Origin: Anomaloglossus baeobatrachus
Taxonomy: Eukaryota > Chordata > Amphibia > Anura > Aromobatidae
Assembly (NCBI RefSeq): GCF_048569485.1
Contig: NC_134355.1
Coordinates: forward strand, 557,282,642-557,346,641
DNA length: 64,000 nucleotides
Direction: 5' to 3'
Positions 50,773 through 63,113 of the stretch are shown here, one piece after another. A program made the position numbers and the translations under genes. Under the pieces are notes generated by a model that was given only the letters and a program-made list of their open reading frames with translations, made no database searches and had not been told where the DNA came from. Each line of letters begins with the position of its first letter. Positions within the stretch are counted from its first letter, which is position 1.

Positions 50773-51799
50773 GATTTCTTATCCGGCAATTTAGTATTTT
50801 CATTTTTTTACAGGTTTAACAATAAAAATAACACATCACAATAATAAAATACAATGCACTGATGTGCCCTAATATAAATACACTTAAAATTAGCTGCAAA
50901 AATGATAAAACTGGCAAAAAAAAATGGGCATCAAAGTGGGCACCGAAGTATGTTAGTGAAAGGGTTAAATGGCTTTGGGCCACTGATCTAACACCACAAT
51001 TGCATATCTAGTCATGCCCCTAATCAAATTCAAGTGACTTCAGCCTCTCCCAAAGGGGTTCTGGGCATCAAAACTGGCATCAAACTGGGCACACAGCCAA
51101 TTTTCACATATTTGAATAAGTAACTGGTGTTTTTGAGGGGTTAAATGGCTTTGGGCCACTGATCTCACAGCATATTGACATATCTAGTGATGCCACACAT
51201 CAAATTCAGATCACTCCAGCCTGGCCCAAACAGGTTCTGGGCATCAGAACTGGCATCAAAATGGGCAAAACACCAGTTACTTTTTCAAATCTGTGAAAAA
51301 TGTGGTTTTCCCCACTTTGATGTCAGTTCTGATGCCCAGAACCTGTTTGGGCCAGGCTGGAGTGATCTGAATTTGATGTGTGGCATCACTAGGTATGTAA
51401 CTCTGCTTGAGATCAGTGGCCCAAAACAGTTTAACCCCGTCAAAACACCAGTAACTTATTAAAATTTGTGAAAATTGGCTGTGTGCCCACTTTGATGCCA
51501 GTTTTGATGCCCAGAACCCTTTTGGGCCAGGCTGAGGTCACTTGAATTTGATTAGGGGCATCACTAGATATGCAATTGTGGTGTTAGATCAGTGGCTCAA
51601 AGCCATTTAACCCTTTCACTAACATACTTCGGTGCCCACTTTGATGCCCATTTTTTTGCCAGTTTTATAATTTTCGCCGCTGATTTTAAGTATATTTATA
51701 TTAGGGCACATCAGTGCATTGTATTTTATTATTGTGATGTGTTATTTTTGTTGTTAAACCTGTAAAAAACTGAAAATACTAAATTGCCAAATAAGAAAC
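50773..51799. repeat. One-kilobase foldback palindrome
   Basis: Two arms of about 500 bases (50773-51279 and 51300-51799) are inverted copies of each other at roughly 90 percent identity, with a loop of about 20 bases near 51286. Within each arm a block of about 200 bases (ggctttgggccactgatct, then ctggcatcaaa and ggcccaaa) occurs twice. No open frame of note. The right arm runs straight into the hammerhead-like motif at 51795-51845. Confidence 0.88.
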
Positions 51800-51845
51800 T
51801 GCCACTGATGAAGCTGCACTAGCGACACGCGTCGGGCCAGGTTTC
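51795..51845 (+). ncRNA. Hammerhead-like motif, probably inactive
   Basis: CTGATGA at 51805-51811 is followed by a short GCU/AGC stem, GACA where GAAA is needed, and CGCGUC. The flanks GAAAC and GTTTC pair as an outer stem I. The topology is type I, but the changed core base and A-G mismatch at the start of stem I argue against cleavage. Confidence 0.45.
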
Positions 51846-52309
51846 CTTGAGCCTCCTGGATTATTACATAGAGATTGTTATTATGGCAAAATTCCTGTTT
51901 TTTTCACAATGTATTTTGCTGTTTTGACCACTAGGTCACTGGGTTATACTGACCTAAGTAATTGTTTGGTCTCTCATGTGTTTCTTAACAGCTTATTTGT
52001 GGATATTCATGATAAAATCTCTGGAATATTTATTATTATATAAACAGGAGGACTTTAGTTTGGATTGGGTTTTGTATATTTTTGGTGTTTTTTTAAAATG
52101 TATGTTTTATATGTTTTTTGCATGTGTTTTTAAAATTTATACACAAATAAAACTGGTATTATATTTTCAAAAAAATATTTGAGTGAGTGCTATTTCTGGT
52201 CAAGCGCTTTTCTTCTAAATTAAATTATAGTCTTGCTTGAGATATGTGTACCCTCCTTAAATTATATTGTAATCAATATTCTGGCTGTGCATTCTAAATT
52301 CTTTTCTTT
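51846..52309. other. Intergenic, no gene
   Basis: AT-rich sequence with an AATAAA near 52145 that has no associated gene. Confidence 0.45.
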
Positions 52310-52892
52310 GGGGTACTTTGCACGTTGCGACATCACTACTGCGATATCGTCGGGGTCAAATCGAAAGTGACGCACATCCGGCGCCGGTAACGACGTCGCA
52401 ACATGTAAAGCCTAGGAGAGAAGATGAACGAGCGTGAAACAGTCAAAAATCGGTGATCTGTGTAGTGTCGGTCATTTCCATAATTTCGCTGCAGCAACAG
52501 GTACGATGTTGTTCCTCGTTCCTGCGGAAGCACACATCGCTGTGTATGAAGCCGCAGAAGTGAGGAACATCTCCTTACCTGCGTCCCGCCTGCAATGAGG
52601 AAGGAAGGAGGTGGGCGGGATGTTTACGTCCCGCTCATCTCCGCCCCTCCGCTTCTATTGGCCGCCTGCCGTGTGACTTCGCTGTGATGCCGCATGACCC
52701 GCCCCCTTAGGAAGGAGGCGGGTCGCCAGCCAGAGTGACGTTGCAGGGCAGGTAAGTACGTGTGAAGCTGCCGTAGCGATAATGTTCGCTACGGCAGTTA
52801 TCACAAGAGATCGCATCTGCGATGGGGGTGGGTACTATCGCGCTCGGCATCGCTACAATTGGCTAGCGATGTCGCAGCGTGCAAAGTACCCC
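52310..52892 (+). mobile_element. Harbinger-like MITE with promoter-like interior
   Basis: Inverted ends GGGGTACTTTGCACG and its exact complement; flanks are TTT and TTA. The interior (about 52600-52760) has ccgcccctccgcttctattgg, that is an inverted CCAAT box next to a GC box. It is the mirror of the interior of the element at 543-1069. Confidence 0.75.
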
Positions 52893-52934
52893 TTAGGTTT
52901 CTCTCTTCTGGGGCAGATGGTGATGCAGCTTGGG

Positions 52935-53636
52935 TGTTGCAGCTCTCCAGAGGTAGAGCTAGGCACCAGGGAGGATGTTGGGAGTAGTAGTCGCCTATGG
53001 CGCAGGGGCATGATGATGGGAGCGCCGGCAATGATGGGACAACCCAGAAGGTGTAGTTCAAGGTCTTTACTCACTTGTCACACTGCCTTTGGAGCGCCGT
53101 GTCCCGCTGTGATGGGCTTCAGCCAATCTTGGATAGTTCAGAGGTCAAGGCCGGTGTTTCCTTATCTGTGTCTTTTCCAGTGGTCTTCTCTCCACCCCAG
53201 CTCCTGGGCAGTGGAACAGGTCACGGGTGCCTGCTGCACTCCCTGCGAACCCTGGCATACTCCCTTCTTCCTAAGATCCCGGGTCAAACCTCCAGCTCCG
53301 GACCACGGGCCCGTTTCTGTGCTGTGCCTTGCAACGTCTCTTCCCGAGTCTGACCTGGCGCTTGCTGTGCCCGGAGCTAACTGCTGTGTGGGATGGCTCC
53401 TCACTTCCCCTGCAGGTGCCCCGCCTCCCAGGTTGCTGAACTAGTGGGCAAGAGGTCCCATACCTCATGATGGCCACCCCTGGCACGCACCCTGGCCCAG
53501 TCCCAGAGCTCCCGAGGTGTATGTTGGATGTGTTGTGGTGGTTTACTGGTCATGACCTCATCTGTATCTGAGATGAATACTCCACCCCAGTTGAGGTGCA
53601 GTACCCTGTGGCGCCTGAAGCCGCAGGGGCGCCACA
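52935..53636 (-). repeat. Solo LTR, gypsy-related
   Basis: On the minus strand it begins TGTGGCGCCCCTG and has the terminal hairpin (GGCGCC pairs across a short loop), then CACAGGGTACTGCACC like the LTR at 11097-13841. It is followed on the plus strand by TACA. The left edge (TGTTGCAGC) is a guess. Confidence 0.55.
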
Positions 53637-53714
53637 TACATATGTATACTGACACTGTTCATAGTAATAATTACCTAAACAGCGTGGTAATGCCATAACT
53701 CAGAACTAGGGATA

Positions 53715-54010
53715 ACGTCTGCAAAGTGCTCTTCCAACAAGATGGAGCACCTCATTCTGCTTTCGCAGTAAGGAACTACTTTAACAACATCTTCCTACAG
53801 CATTGCCTGACAACACCAATGAACCTTTTGTTAGTGCAAACGTAGAGGATAAGGTTTTTGTGTCAAAGCCCCAGACGGGCGAATTAAGAGGGTTCATCTC
53901 AGATGACATTGATGTAGACCAGAATATATACTGCACATTGTGTCTGTGTACTGGACAGGATCGGCAAAGTTGCAATGTTGATAGAAGATATTTTGAGAAT
54001 TTACTAGATT
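53715..54010 (+). pseudogene. Decayed DDE transposase fragment
   Basis: In shifting frames the plus strand reads FQQDGAPHSAFAVRNYFNNIF, then EDKVFVSKPQTGELRGFISDDI, then CNVDRRYFENLL. These recall the second catalytic aspartate (QQDGAP-H) and C-terminal NGGHFEHLL-type end of mariner/IS630-related transposases. Frames change at least twice. Family assignment is tentative. Confidence 0.45.
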
Positions 54011-54412
54011 ATAAAATGTTAAATAAATGTAAATCGTACAAACAATGTCAAAATATACAAAGACATTTCTTTTGTGTTATTGAGTATATTTACCCATATA
54101 ATCTATGATAAGTTTCATTGATTCAATTCCATACCCACTTTTGAGCCAGACTGTATTTACTGGTCGTTTATTAACCAGTTTACCAGGCTCTCCAAATGTG
54201 CACAGAACAATCTGTAATAGATTAGATCTGCTCAGAGCCATAGACTGGCATTGTTCAGCAGTGGAATACACAGGGAGGATGTGAGAACCATTATCTTTTG
54301 TGCAAACCAGACTGTAGACTGTCATAAAAGCAGTGTTCCTAGGTCTGCAACTATTCAAGCTGTCTTGTGTCAGGGCTAGTTTGGCCCTTCAAGACCAAGA
54401 CAGCTTTTCTTT
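54011..54412. other. Intergenic, no gene
   Basis: No supported feature. A short inverted pair, aagctgtcttg and caagacagctt, lies at about 54357-54405 just before the retroviral LTR. Confidence 0.4.
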
Positions 54413-54831
54413 TGTTAGGTTGACCTAACGGTCACAGCTGTTGCCAGCGATGTCCGAATGCAGAGAGGGTACCGGTGACCCCGCCCTCTGCTACCCCGTC
54501 TCAATGAAAACAAGCGGACGCTGTTATACACATAAGACTGGAGATGTGTGGCTCCGAATAGAAAGTGTATTGATATTGTTTACATTACAAAGTTATACAA
54601 AGTTGATTAGGGCGTAACTATGCAACATACATATTCATTAAAGGCGTGAATTACATATTCCCAGCAAGAGAAATTAATATAATGACATACTCCCATAACA
54701 AGATGTTTTTCAGTAGTCTCTAAGTCAAAACATTCTGCGTCCTTGAGGTTGGTCTCACAGTTTATTACGCAAATAAGTCTGGTTTGGCCTTATTTTCTAA
54801 GTCAGTGAAAAAGGTTAACTCTTTCCTCACA
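54413..54831 (-). repeat. 3' LTR of the endogenous retrovirus
   Basis: About 419 bp, beginning TGTGAGGAAAGAG on the minus strand after a G-rich tract (GGGGGGATT) and ending GACCGTTAGGTCAACCTAACA. The last 54 bases recur at 60330-60384. Confidence 0.8.
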
Positions 54832-57800
54832 ATCCCCCCTATTGGCGTGATTGATGGACAGGGGGCCATCGAGAAGCTGTGGACTATAGAGAAAGCAGGC
54901 TAGCCTCCAGATACTTTCTGAGCCGCGGGTTTGCTCAGGGAGTGTCGTCTCACATCCATCACCCAGGACTGCCTGCATGCCTCTCGATAGGAGTCTCATC
55001 ATGATACGCCAAGGTGATTTCTAGAGGAAAGAGTAGAGAAAAGAAAAAAGGCATATTAGTGATTTCATACAGGTGCTGAATAATCATTGTATCTACATTG
55101 TTTCAAGCAGCAGGAAAACAAAGCCATTAGCAACTTGAACACTACATAAGCAACTAGTAAACAGAGTAACACTTGGAACACTGATAGTCTGTTGTAACAG
55201 CCTCCCCATTGAAAGACTTTGTTTATTGGGACTGGTATGGCTAAGTATGGCATGGAAGAGGCTGTCACAGGTGCGTGTGTACATATCCAGCAGTCTGTGA
55301 TCTCAAGTTTTTCAGCTAACACTTCATGATGGGTCTCAAATGAATTCTGCCGTGGTGTAGAAGGCCCCAAAAAGGGAGTACACAGAAATACTTAGCAGCA
55401 GTATTAGGCCTTCTTGCAGTGGCTGGCATGGACCCATGTTGATCTCCCCTCAAGTTTGACGGAGGTTGGAGTGGTCAGCTGGACAGTCAAAGGCCCTTCG
55501 AATCGTGGCTCAAGGGTCTTTTTCACGTGCTTCTTTAGGTAGACCCAGTCACCAGGCTTTAGAGAGTGGGTTCCTGGAACGGCATCAGGATCAGGTAGAG
55601 AAGAGTAGACCCTTTGGTGGGTTTCAGTTAGCCTAACGTCTTATGTTGTTTCCCTGCAGAAGAGACTATCACATTGCAGGTGTAACTCCTGTGGGAAGTA
55701 GCATCCTAATCTGGGTGCACTACCAAAGAGTATTTCAAAGGGTGAGAGCCTGTGTTTTCCCTGCGGGGTAGTCCTTATAGAGTAAAGAGCTATGGGGAGA
55801 CATTCTGTCCATGGTCTACCAGTCTCCTCCACTGCCTTGGCTAGTTTGAGCTTTAGAGTTCCATTTAACCTTTCCACTTTCCCTGATGACTGTGGGTGGT
55901 AAGGCATGTGTAAGGCTGACTGAATGCCTAACAGGGCACAGGTGTTCTGGAAAACTTGTCCAGTGAAATGAGTACCTCGGTCTGACTCTATGACTTCAGG
56001 GAGTCCAAACCGAGGCACCAGCTCACAGGCCAATTTCTTTGCTGTAATTCGGGCCGTGGCTGAGCTTACAGGATAGGCCTCTGGCCATCCTGAGAAGAGG
56101 TCTACACAGACAAGTACAAACTCGTAGATGCCATGTTTTGGCAACTGTATATAGTCTATTTGTACTGTTTGAAATGGGGCAAACATCTTTGGCATGTGTC
56201 TTTGCGGGGTTTTAGTTAGCTGGCCTGGATTATGTTGTTGACAGATGTGACAAGCTTTTATTCTCTGGGAGGCGTATTGTCTGAAGCCGGGGGCTACCCA
56301 ATATGGTTGCATCTGGTTCATGATTGAGTTTGTGCTACCGTGTGTGGGATAGTGGAGTACTTGGAAAATGGCAGGGAACCAACTGCGTAGCAGGACGGGA
56401 AGTCCGTTTAGGCGCCAAATCCCCTCCACCTTTTCTGCCCCCTTGGCCCGCCATCCGGCCTTTTCTTCCTCAGAGGCGTTTTCTTGTGTCTCAAAGAGGT
56501 TCTGCATTTCTTCCTCCGTCGTTGACACTGTTTCCGTCTCCTTCAAAGGGAGTAAGGCGGCTTGTTTTGCTGTTTGATCGGCCAAGCGATTTCCCCTTGC
56601 CTCGGGTGTTTGAGCCTTGGTGTGGGCAGCAACCTTTATGATTGCTAGCTGTTTTGGTATCAAGGCTACTTCCATTAGTTTCTTCACTGAGGCTCCATGC
56701 CTGATGGGATTTCCTGTTGCTGTGAGGAATCCTCTAGTCTGCCAGATAGTGCCAAAATCGTGCACAATGCCGTATGCATAGGCTGAGTCCGTGTAGATGT
56801 TCGGTGTTCGTTCTTCCAGAAACTCAATTGCCCAGATGAGAGCAAGAAGTTCTGCTGCTTGAGCAGATATGCGTGGAGGTAGCGGTTTCTTGGCTAAGAC
56901 TGCATATAGAGTCACTACTGCAAATCCGGTGTGGAACTTGCCTGCTTCATCAGCATATCTGCTACCATCCACAAAAAGTTCAAAGTCTGAATTTGTAAGC
57001 GGTGTTGCCTGAATATTGTGTAGGGGCTTTGCCTCATGTTCAATGAGTTCCTGACAATCATGATCAAATGGTGCGCTGGTACGTTTGTCACTCTCTTCTG
57101 TCCCCCCTTCTAAACTTGTAAAGATCAGCAAGGTTTAGACTTGTAACTCGAGCAAATGAGATGTTTGGGGGTAGCAACAGCGTGCACTGGAGTCTGACTT
57201 GTCTTGCCATGGAGAGGTGTTTCAACTGCACTTAATTGAGAACAGCATAGATGTCATGGCTGGTAAGGATGGTAGTCGGGAAATCGAGTGAGATTGCAGA
57301 TGCTTTCTGCAGTATGTTTGAAACTGCTGTAACAGCACGGACACAGGTTGGTGCTGCTTTTGTGACGTTGTCAAGTTGAGAGGAGTAGTACCCGATTATG
57401 TGATGTTTGTCCGTCTTCTGGGCGAGTACTCCTACGGCAAATCCTTGAAGCTCTGCTACGAACAGATTAAAGGTGAGATCATAGTTTGGTAGTGGCAGAG
57501 CAGGTGCATCAATCACTAGTTCCTTGAGATTTTGAAAGTTTTGTCGAGCTTCTTCTGTAAGGGAAAAAGGAACATTCTTTGAGCAATCATACAGCGGTTG
57601 CATGAGTAGTGACTCATTGGGAATCCACCGTCTGCATTTATCTCTGCTTGCTTTGCATCCTACTTCTGTCAGAAAGGTAAGCATTCCTCTTCACTAGGGC
57701 AGCACAGTAGTAAATCATCCACGTACTGGTAGATGTACTGCGAGAGGTAGCGGGAGGGGGGATTGTCTCAGCTGCGGTGGCGTAATTCCAGGCTTGACTG

Positions 57801-60384
57801 AAACTTTTACTGTGGGCACGGGTAGTGTGCAGAGGTCAGTTTTTGATGTGGACCAGAGTTTTGCAGGAACTTGTAGAAGTATTGGATCCGTGTTTACTTT
57901 ACGTGTAACATCAGATTCGGGTTGATCTTCTATCATCTGGAGAGTGCACAGGATTTCTTCTGGGATATCTTCTGGAATTTGCAGGATAGCAGATCCATCT
58001 TCATTGTAGACAATCTGAGCTTGTAGTCTTGATAGTAGATCTTCTCCCACTAGGGCATCTCCACCCAGGGGGGACACTAAGAATTTAGACACGAACATGT
58101 GTGGTCCCAGTTTCACCTTCAGTGGATGTGTTATTGGGATTATCTGGGCTTGTCCATCAAATCCGGATACTACAGTAGCTTGAGATGAGATGGATCCTTC
58201 AGGCACTAGGTTCCTGGGGTTCAGGAGCGTGAGGCTCCTGAGTCCACCAAAGCTCTTATTTCCTTGTTGCCAATGTGAAGGGGGACGTGTATAAATGGAC
58301 CTCTGGCATCCCTATCCCGTGCTGCCGCAAGTCAGGCAGTCTTCTCCTCCTGACTCTCGGGTTGGTTTTGAGTGTCCCTCTTCTTCTTTCTACAGTCTCT
58401 GATCACATGTCCTCTGACTACCACAATAGTAGCAGTTCGGTGCCTTCCTTCTTGTACCTTCTGGATGACCGTCCACTGCTGCTATGACAACTTTCTTGTT
58501 GCTCCTTTTATCCTTTGCGTCGGTTTCTAAGCCACTTGCTTTGTTGACTAGAAGATCTATGTCTTCCATGTTTCTCCATTCTGGGCAGCACGCTTTCAAT
58601 CTTTCTGCCAGAGGTGCATGTATTCCATCCATTAAGGATCTTACCATCAGGCGACGTATCGCACCCGCTTGTAAGTCCAGCCCTTCATCTGCGAATGACT
58701 GCATCAATCTGTAGTAAAATGAGCTGACATTCTCCACTGGACCTTGATGCACTGGTCCCATTGTGCCCTTAGTTCTTTGCTCCTGGGCGCAGAAGAGATT
58801 GAGTCTTATGAAATCTTGGCCCGATTCCACATTACGGGTATTGTCCGGAACATGTCCTGTCAGGTGGGCAGTGAGTTTGGCATACAGTTCGGGAGACATT
58901 TTAACTCTACACAAACCTTCCAAGTCCAACCAAGTGCTTCTGTAGGAGACCTGTATTTGGTTCAGGTAACGTGAAAAACTGACTGGGTTTCTAGTCGGGT
59001 CTGGAGCATTTTGCAGGAAAGCCATCTGCTCGGCTGGAGTCCAGGGTACGTAGTCATCATACGTACGAGGAACTGCATCTCTGGGAGCATCTGGGTTTTG
59101 TGGATTAACAGGTGGTCTTATCAGGACTCTTCTTTCCACTACAGGATAGAGAGGCACTGGTGCTGTGGGGCGCCACAGGCTAGGCATGTTTCACTCCAGT
59201 CCGGATTTTGTTGGCTACAGTTTGTGCAGGTCCATTCCGGTGATCCTGCTATTTTTGAAGCTGTTCCAGGAGTAGCTGACAGGTACAGAGGAGGCTGCTG
59301 TTGATCCTTATTAGCCTTCTTCCCATGTGTCTGATTCTTCATGATATATCCAACCTTGATCGTGGGCTGTTTTTGCCATGTCAGAAAGAGTTCTGACTAG
59401 TTCAGTCCATGATTTATCTGCTATCACTCCTGCTCTAGTAGCTGTTATTGTGTCCCATTTGTTGGGGTCCAATTGATCTTTCCCCTTCAATCCAAAAGCC
59501 TTAAAAACTTCCTTGGACTGACTGGCTGTTCTTTTGCCATGATAACACGTAATGAGATGTTGCAGGGTGCATCCAGCTTTTCTGCCTTTGGATATTCCTT
59601 GCCCCATTCTTCTTCTTCAGCTTTTAGACCCTTAAACGTCCTTTGGACTAAACCTACCTATCCTGGAGATACTCATTGACTAACTCTTTTTGTATTCCCA
59701 CCTAAGGTGAGGTCTAGAACCACCTTTCCTGGAAGTACCCAAAGACTGATTCTTGATCTGTATTCCTACTGAAAGGTGGTGTCCTAACTTCAGAGGGGGC
59801 TGAGAATGTTGAATGGTGCTGGGTTACCCTTCTTGTACCAGAGATATACTATATCCGATAGCAATGGCAAACAGGGCTATTCCCACTAACACTAGGGCAG
59901 TGAATATCACATCCATTGGACAGAGCAGGTACACTATTCCCTTTCAACACTCACTGATGTATGGGATCTATGACAACCAACAAGGACAACAGCACAGAAG
60001 TAAAGCGCAGGAGAGCAGACACGCGACACACGGAGAGGCAGAGAAACAAACAACCAACCAAACAAGGCACAGAAAACATCAGCTGGCAAGGCTCTCTCAG
60101 AGTTCAGTAGAAACCCGCCAATAACCCAGTATCTACTCAAAGTGTACCTCTTGCGCGTTGAGAGGGGAGATCAGATGTGGGGAGCATAAAGAGAAGAATA
60201 AGGTTCAACTCTTACCTGGCCAGGTGTTTCTGGTCCCCACGTCTGGTCCACTCCTCCTCTGAATGGCAAGATAGTCCACTGCGTCCTGGGATTAGAAACA
60301 CGGGTCCCTGCTTTTCGGGCGCCAGATAATGTTAGGTTGACCTAACGGTCACAGCTGTTGCCAGCGATGTCCAAATGCAGAGAC
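54413..60384 (-). mobile_element. Class I (gamma/epsilon-like) endogenous retrovirus, broken
   Basis: On the minus strand the order is a short piece of 5' LTR (60330-60384), a primer site starting TGGCGCCCGAAAAG, a gag region (about 58390-59607, opening with a myristoylation-type MGQ and including a zinc-finger-like CYYCG), protease and reverse transcriptase (about 57230-58210), RNase H and integrase (55641-57131), a small envelope-like piece (about 55065-55370) and the 3' LTR. It is broken in several places and the outer part of the 5' LTR is missing. The MGQ start and gene order suggest class I. Age cannot be set well from the short shared LTR piece. Confidence 0.85.
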
Positions 60385-60583
60385 ATTCTCTTTCAATACA
60401 AAAGCTCATCAAACAAATTTTCTTCTTAAAAAGCCTGACTCTTGATGAGTAACAGTGTGCCCTAAAAAAATGGCCAGTTTTACTTGAGCCCAACAGCCAA
60501 CGGTAAGGCGACCTCTTTTTATTGGGTCCCTGTTTACTCTAATGCCTCTCTTTAAGTTAAACCTCATACAGTCAACATGTAGA
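60385..60583. other. Short stretch between retrovirus and Tc1-like element
   Basis: Nothing recognised in these 200 bases. Confidence 0.4.
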
Positions 60584-60811
60584 TACAGTTGTGCTCAAAA
60601 GTTTAAATTGCCCGGCAGATTTTTTGCTTTCTTTGCCTTTTTTCAGGTTTGTGAGCTTTTGATCAGGGTTATTTGGATGTTTTTGGTTGTCAATATGATT
60701 TAAAAATAGAAAACAGTAGTATGACAATATATGGCTTCACCCAACCACTAACAATGAGTGGAAAAAATGTTTGTGTTATTCCTATTCTCTGGGGAAAAAA
60801 AAAAAAAAAAA

Positions 60812-62093
60812 AGCCACGAAAGACTCATTGTGAGAGAAAGTAAAAATAATCCTAAAATATTCTTTAACTACATAAACAGTAAAAAACTGAAAAGCGATAG
60901 TGTTGGCCCCCTTAAAAATAGTCTTGGTGAAATGGTGGTGGGGGATGAGGGTAAAGCCAACCTGCTGAATTACTTTTTTTCTACGGTTTTTATACAAGAA
61001 AATGCCATGGCAGATGACCTGACCAGTGATACAATAAATTCACCCTTGAATATTACCTGCTTAACCCAGCAGGAAGTACGCTGCCTCCTCGAAATCACTA
61101 AGGTTGACAAATCTCCGGGCCCGGATGGCATACACCCCAGAGTACTACAGGAATTGAGTTCTGTGATAGATAGACCATTATTTTTAATCTTCCCAGATTC
61201 TTTAATAACAGGGTCGGTACCGCAGGACTGGCACATAGCAAATGTGGTGCCAATATTCAAAAAGGGGACAAAAACTGAGCCGGGAAATTATAGGCCGGTA
61301 AGTTTGACCTCTACGGTTGGTAAAATCCTTGAGGGTTTCTTGAGAGATGCTATACTGGAGTATCTCAAGAAAAATAACCTTATGACAGAGTATCAACATG
61401 GGTTTATGAGGGATCGATCCTGTCAAACTAATTTGATCAGCTTCTATGAAGAGGTAAGTTCAAGCCTGGACCAGGGAAATGCAGTGGATGTTGTGTATAT
61501 GGACTTTTCAAAAGCTTTTGATACGGTGCCACACAAAAGGTTGGTACATAAAATGAGAATAATGGGGATAGGGGAAAATATGTGTAACTGGGTTAAAAAC
61601 TGGCTCAGTGATAGGAAACAAAGGGTGGTTATTAATGGTATGTACTCGGACTGGGTCTCAGTTCATAGTGGGGTACCACAGGGGTCAGTATTGGGCCCGC
61701 TTCTTTTCAACATATTTATTAATGACCTTGTTGGGGGCATGCGGAGTAGAATTTCAATATTTGCAGATGATACTAAACTCTGCAGGGTAATCAATACAGA
61801 GGAGGATAATTTTATATTACAGGGAGATTTATGTAAATTGGAGGATTGGGCTGAGAAGTGGAAATTGAGGTTTAATGTAGATAAATGTAAGGTCATGCAC
61901 TTGGGTAGAGGAAATTATAAATTTTATGTACTTAATTGTAGAACACTGGGTAAAACAGACACAGAAAAAGACTTGGGTGTATGGGAGGATGGTAAACTTC
62001 ACTTTAGTGGACAGTGTCAGGCAACTGCTGCCAGGGCTAATAAAATAATGGGATGTATTAAAAGAGGTATAAGTGTTCATGAAAAAAAATATA
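60812..62093 (+). CDS. CR1-like LINE reverse transcriptase, N-terminal piece
   Basis: The frame runs from SHERLIVRESKNNPK through DKSPGPDGIHPRVLQEL (RT block 1), ANVVPIFKKG and NYRPVSLTS, YMDFSKAFDTVPH, GVPQGSVLGPLLFNIFIND, to ISIFADDTKL (catalytic FADD) and the thumb region. These are the standard non-LTR RT motifs in order and match CR1. The full-length protein would carry an endonuclease upstream, which is missing. The frame is open up to the MITE. The enzyme would copy LINE RNA at a nicked target. Confidence 0.88.
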
Positions 62094-62233
62094 CCGTGTT
62101 TTTCCAAAAATAAGACCTCCCCCAAAAATAAGCCCTAGCAGGGATTTTCAGCATTTTCGGAGAAAGGCTTAAATATAAGCCCTCCCCCAAAAATAAGCCC
62201 TAGTCCCGGATCAATAATAAAGTGTCCGTGCAG

Positions 62234-62273
<40 letters not shown>

Positions 62274-62628
62274 GATACAGATACTGCAGGACACTTCATT
62301 ATACACAGCGGCACCCGGCAATCATACTCACCAGATGCCGAGCAGAGGACCTGCAGTGATCACACCCACGCACACAGCAGCTCTTACACACACACACAAT
62401 CAGATCTCACACACACACAAACATCAGATCGCATACACACTCACCTCATCCAGTGACACCGATCTCTTCTCGCCGGGAGAATCCTAAGAGGCAGTGCGGT
62501 GCAGCGCGACGAACAGGACCCCCAACCGTGTTTCTCCAAGAATGAGACCTCTTCCAAAAATAAGCCCTAGCGCTTTTTTGGGGGGGGCAAAAAAAATATA
62601 AGACTGTCTTATTTTTGGAAAAACACGG
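62094..62628. mobile_element. TA-target MITE inside the LINE
   Basis: Ends CCGTGTTTTTCCAAAAATAAG and its complement, with TA at 62092-62093 and 62629-62630. It contains a run of about 36 A (62236-62271) and a second, inner copy of the end at about 62527 (CCGTGTTTCTCCAAGAATGAG), hinting at a nested or compound structure. No coding capacity. Confidence 0.82.
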
Positions 62629-62630
62629 TA

Positions 62631-63113
62631 GTTCTACCTCTGCACAAGTCACTAGTGCGGCCGCACTTAGAATACTGTGTACGATTCTGGTCACCGATAT
62701 ATAAGGACATAGCTGAACTGGAGAGGGTGCAGAGAAGAGCAACCAAGATTATTAGAGGAATGGGTGGGCTGCAATACCAAGACAGGTTATTAAACTTGGG
62801 GTTATTTAGTTTGGAAAAACGAAGGCTTAAGGGGGATCTAATCACAATGTATAAATATATGAGGGGACAGTACAGAGACCTTTCCAAAGATCTCTTTACA
62901 CCTAGGCCTGCGACTAGAACACGGGGGCATCCGCTACGTCTTGAGGAAAGAAGGTTTAATCATAATCACAGACGAGGATTCTTTACTGTACGAGCAGTGA
63001 GACTGTGGAACTCTCTGCCGCATGATGTTGTAATGAGTGATTCACTACTAACATTTAAGCAGACCCTGGACGCCTTTCTTGAAAAATTTAATATTACCAG
63101 TTATGTATATTAA
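62631..63113 (+). CDS. CR1-like LINE reverse transcriptase, C-terminal piece
   Basis: After the MITE the protein resumes with VRPHLEYCVRFWSP, ELERVQRRATKIIRG, LEKRRLKGDLITMYKY and ends with FTVRAVRLWNSLPHDVV, LLTFKQTLDAFLEKF and a stop. This is the typical CR1/Rex C-terminal end. Together with 60812-62093 it accounts for the RT half of ORF2. Confidence 0.85.
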   Translation, partial: VLPLHKSLVRPHLEYCVRFWSPIYKDIAELERVQRRATKIIRGMGGLQYQDRLLNLGLFSLEKRRLKGDLITMYKYMRGQYRDLSKDLFTPRPATRTRGHPLRLEERRFNHNHRRGFFTVRAVRLWNSLPHDVVMSDSLLTFKQTLDAFLEKFNITSYVY

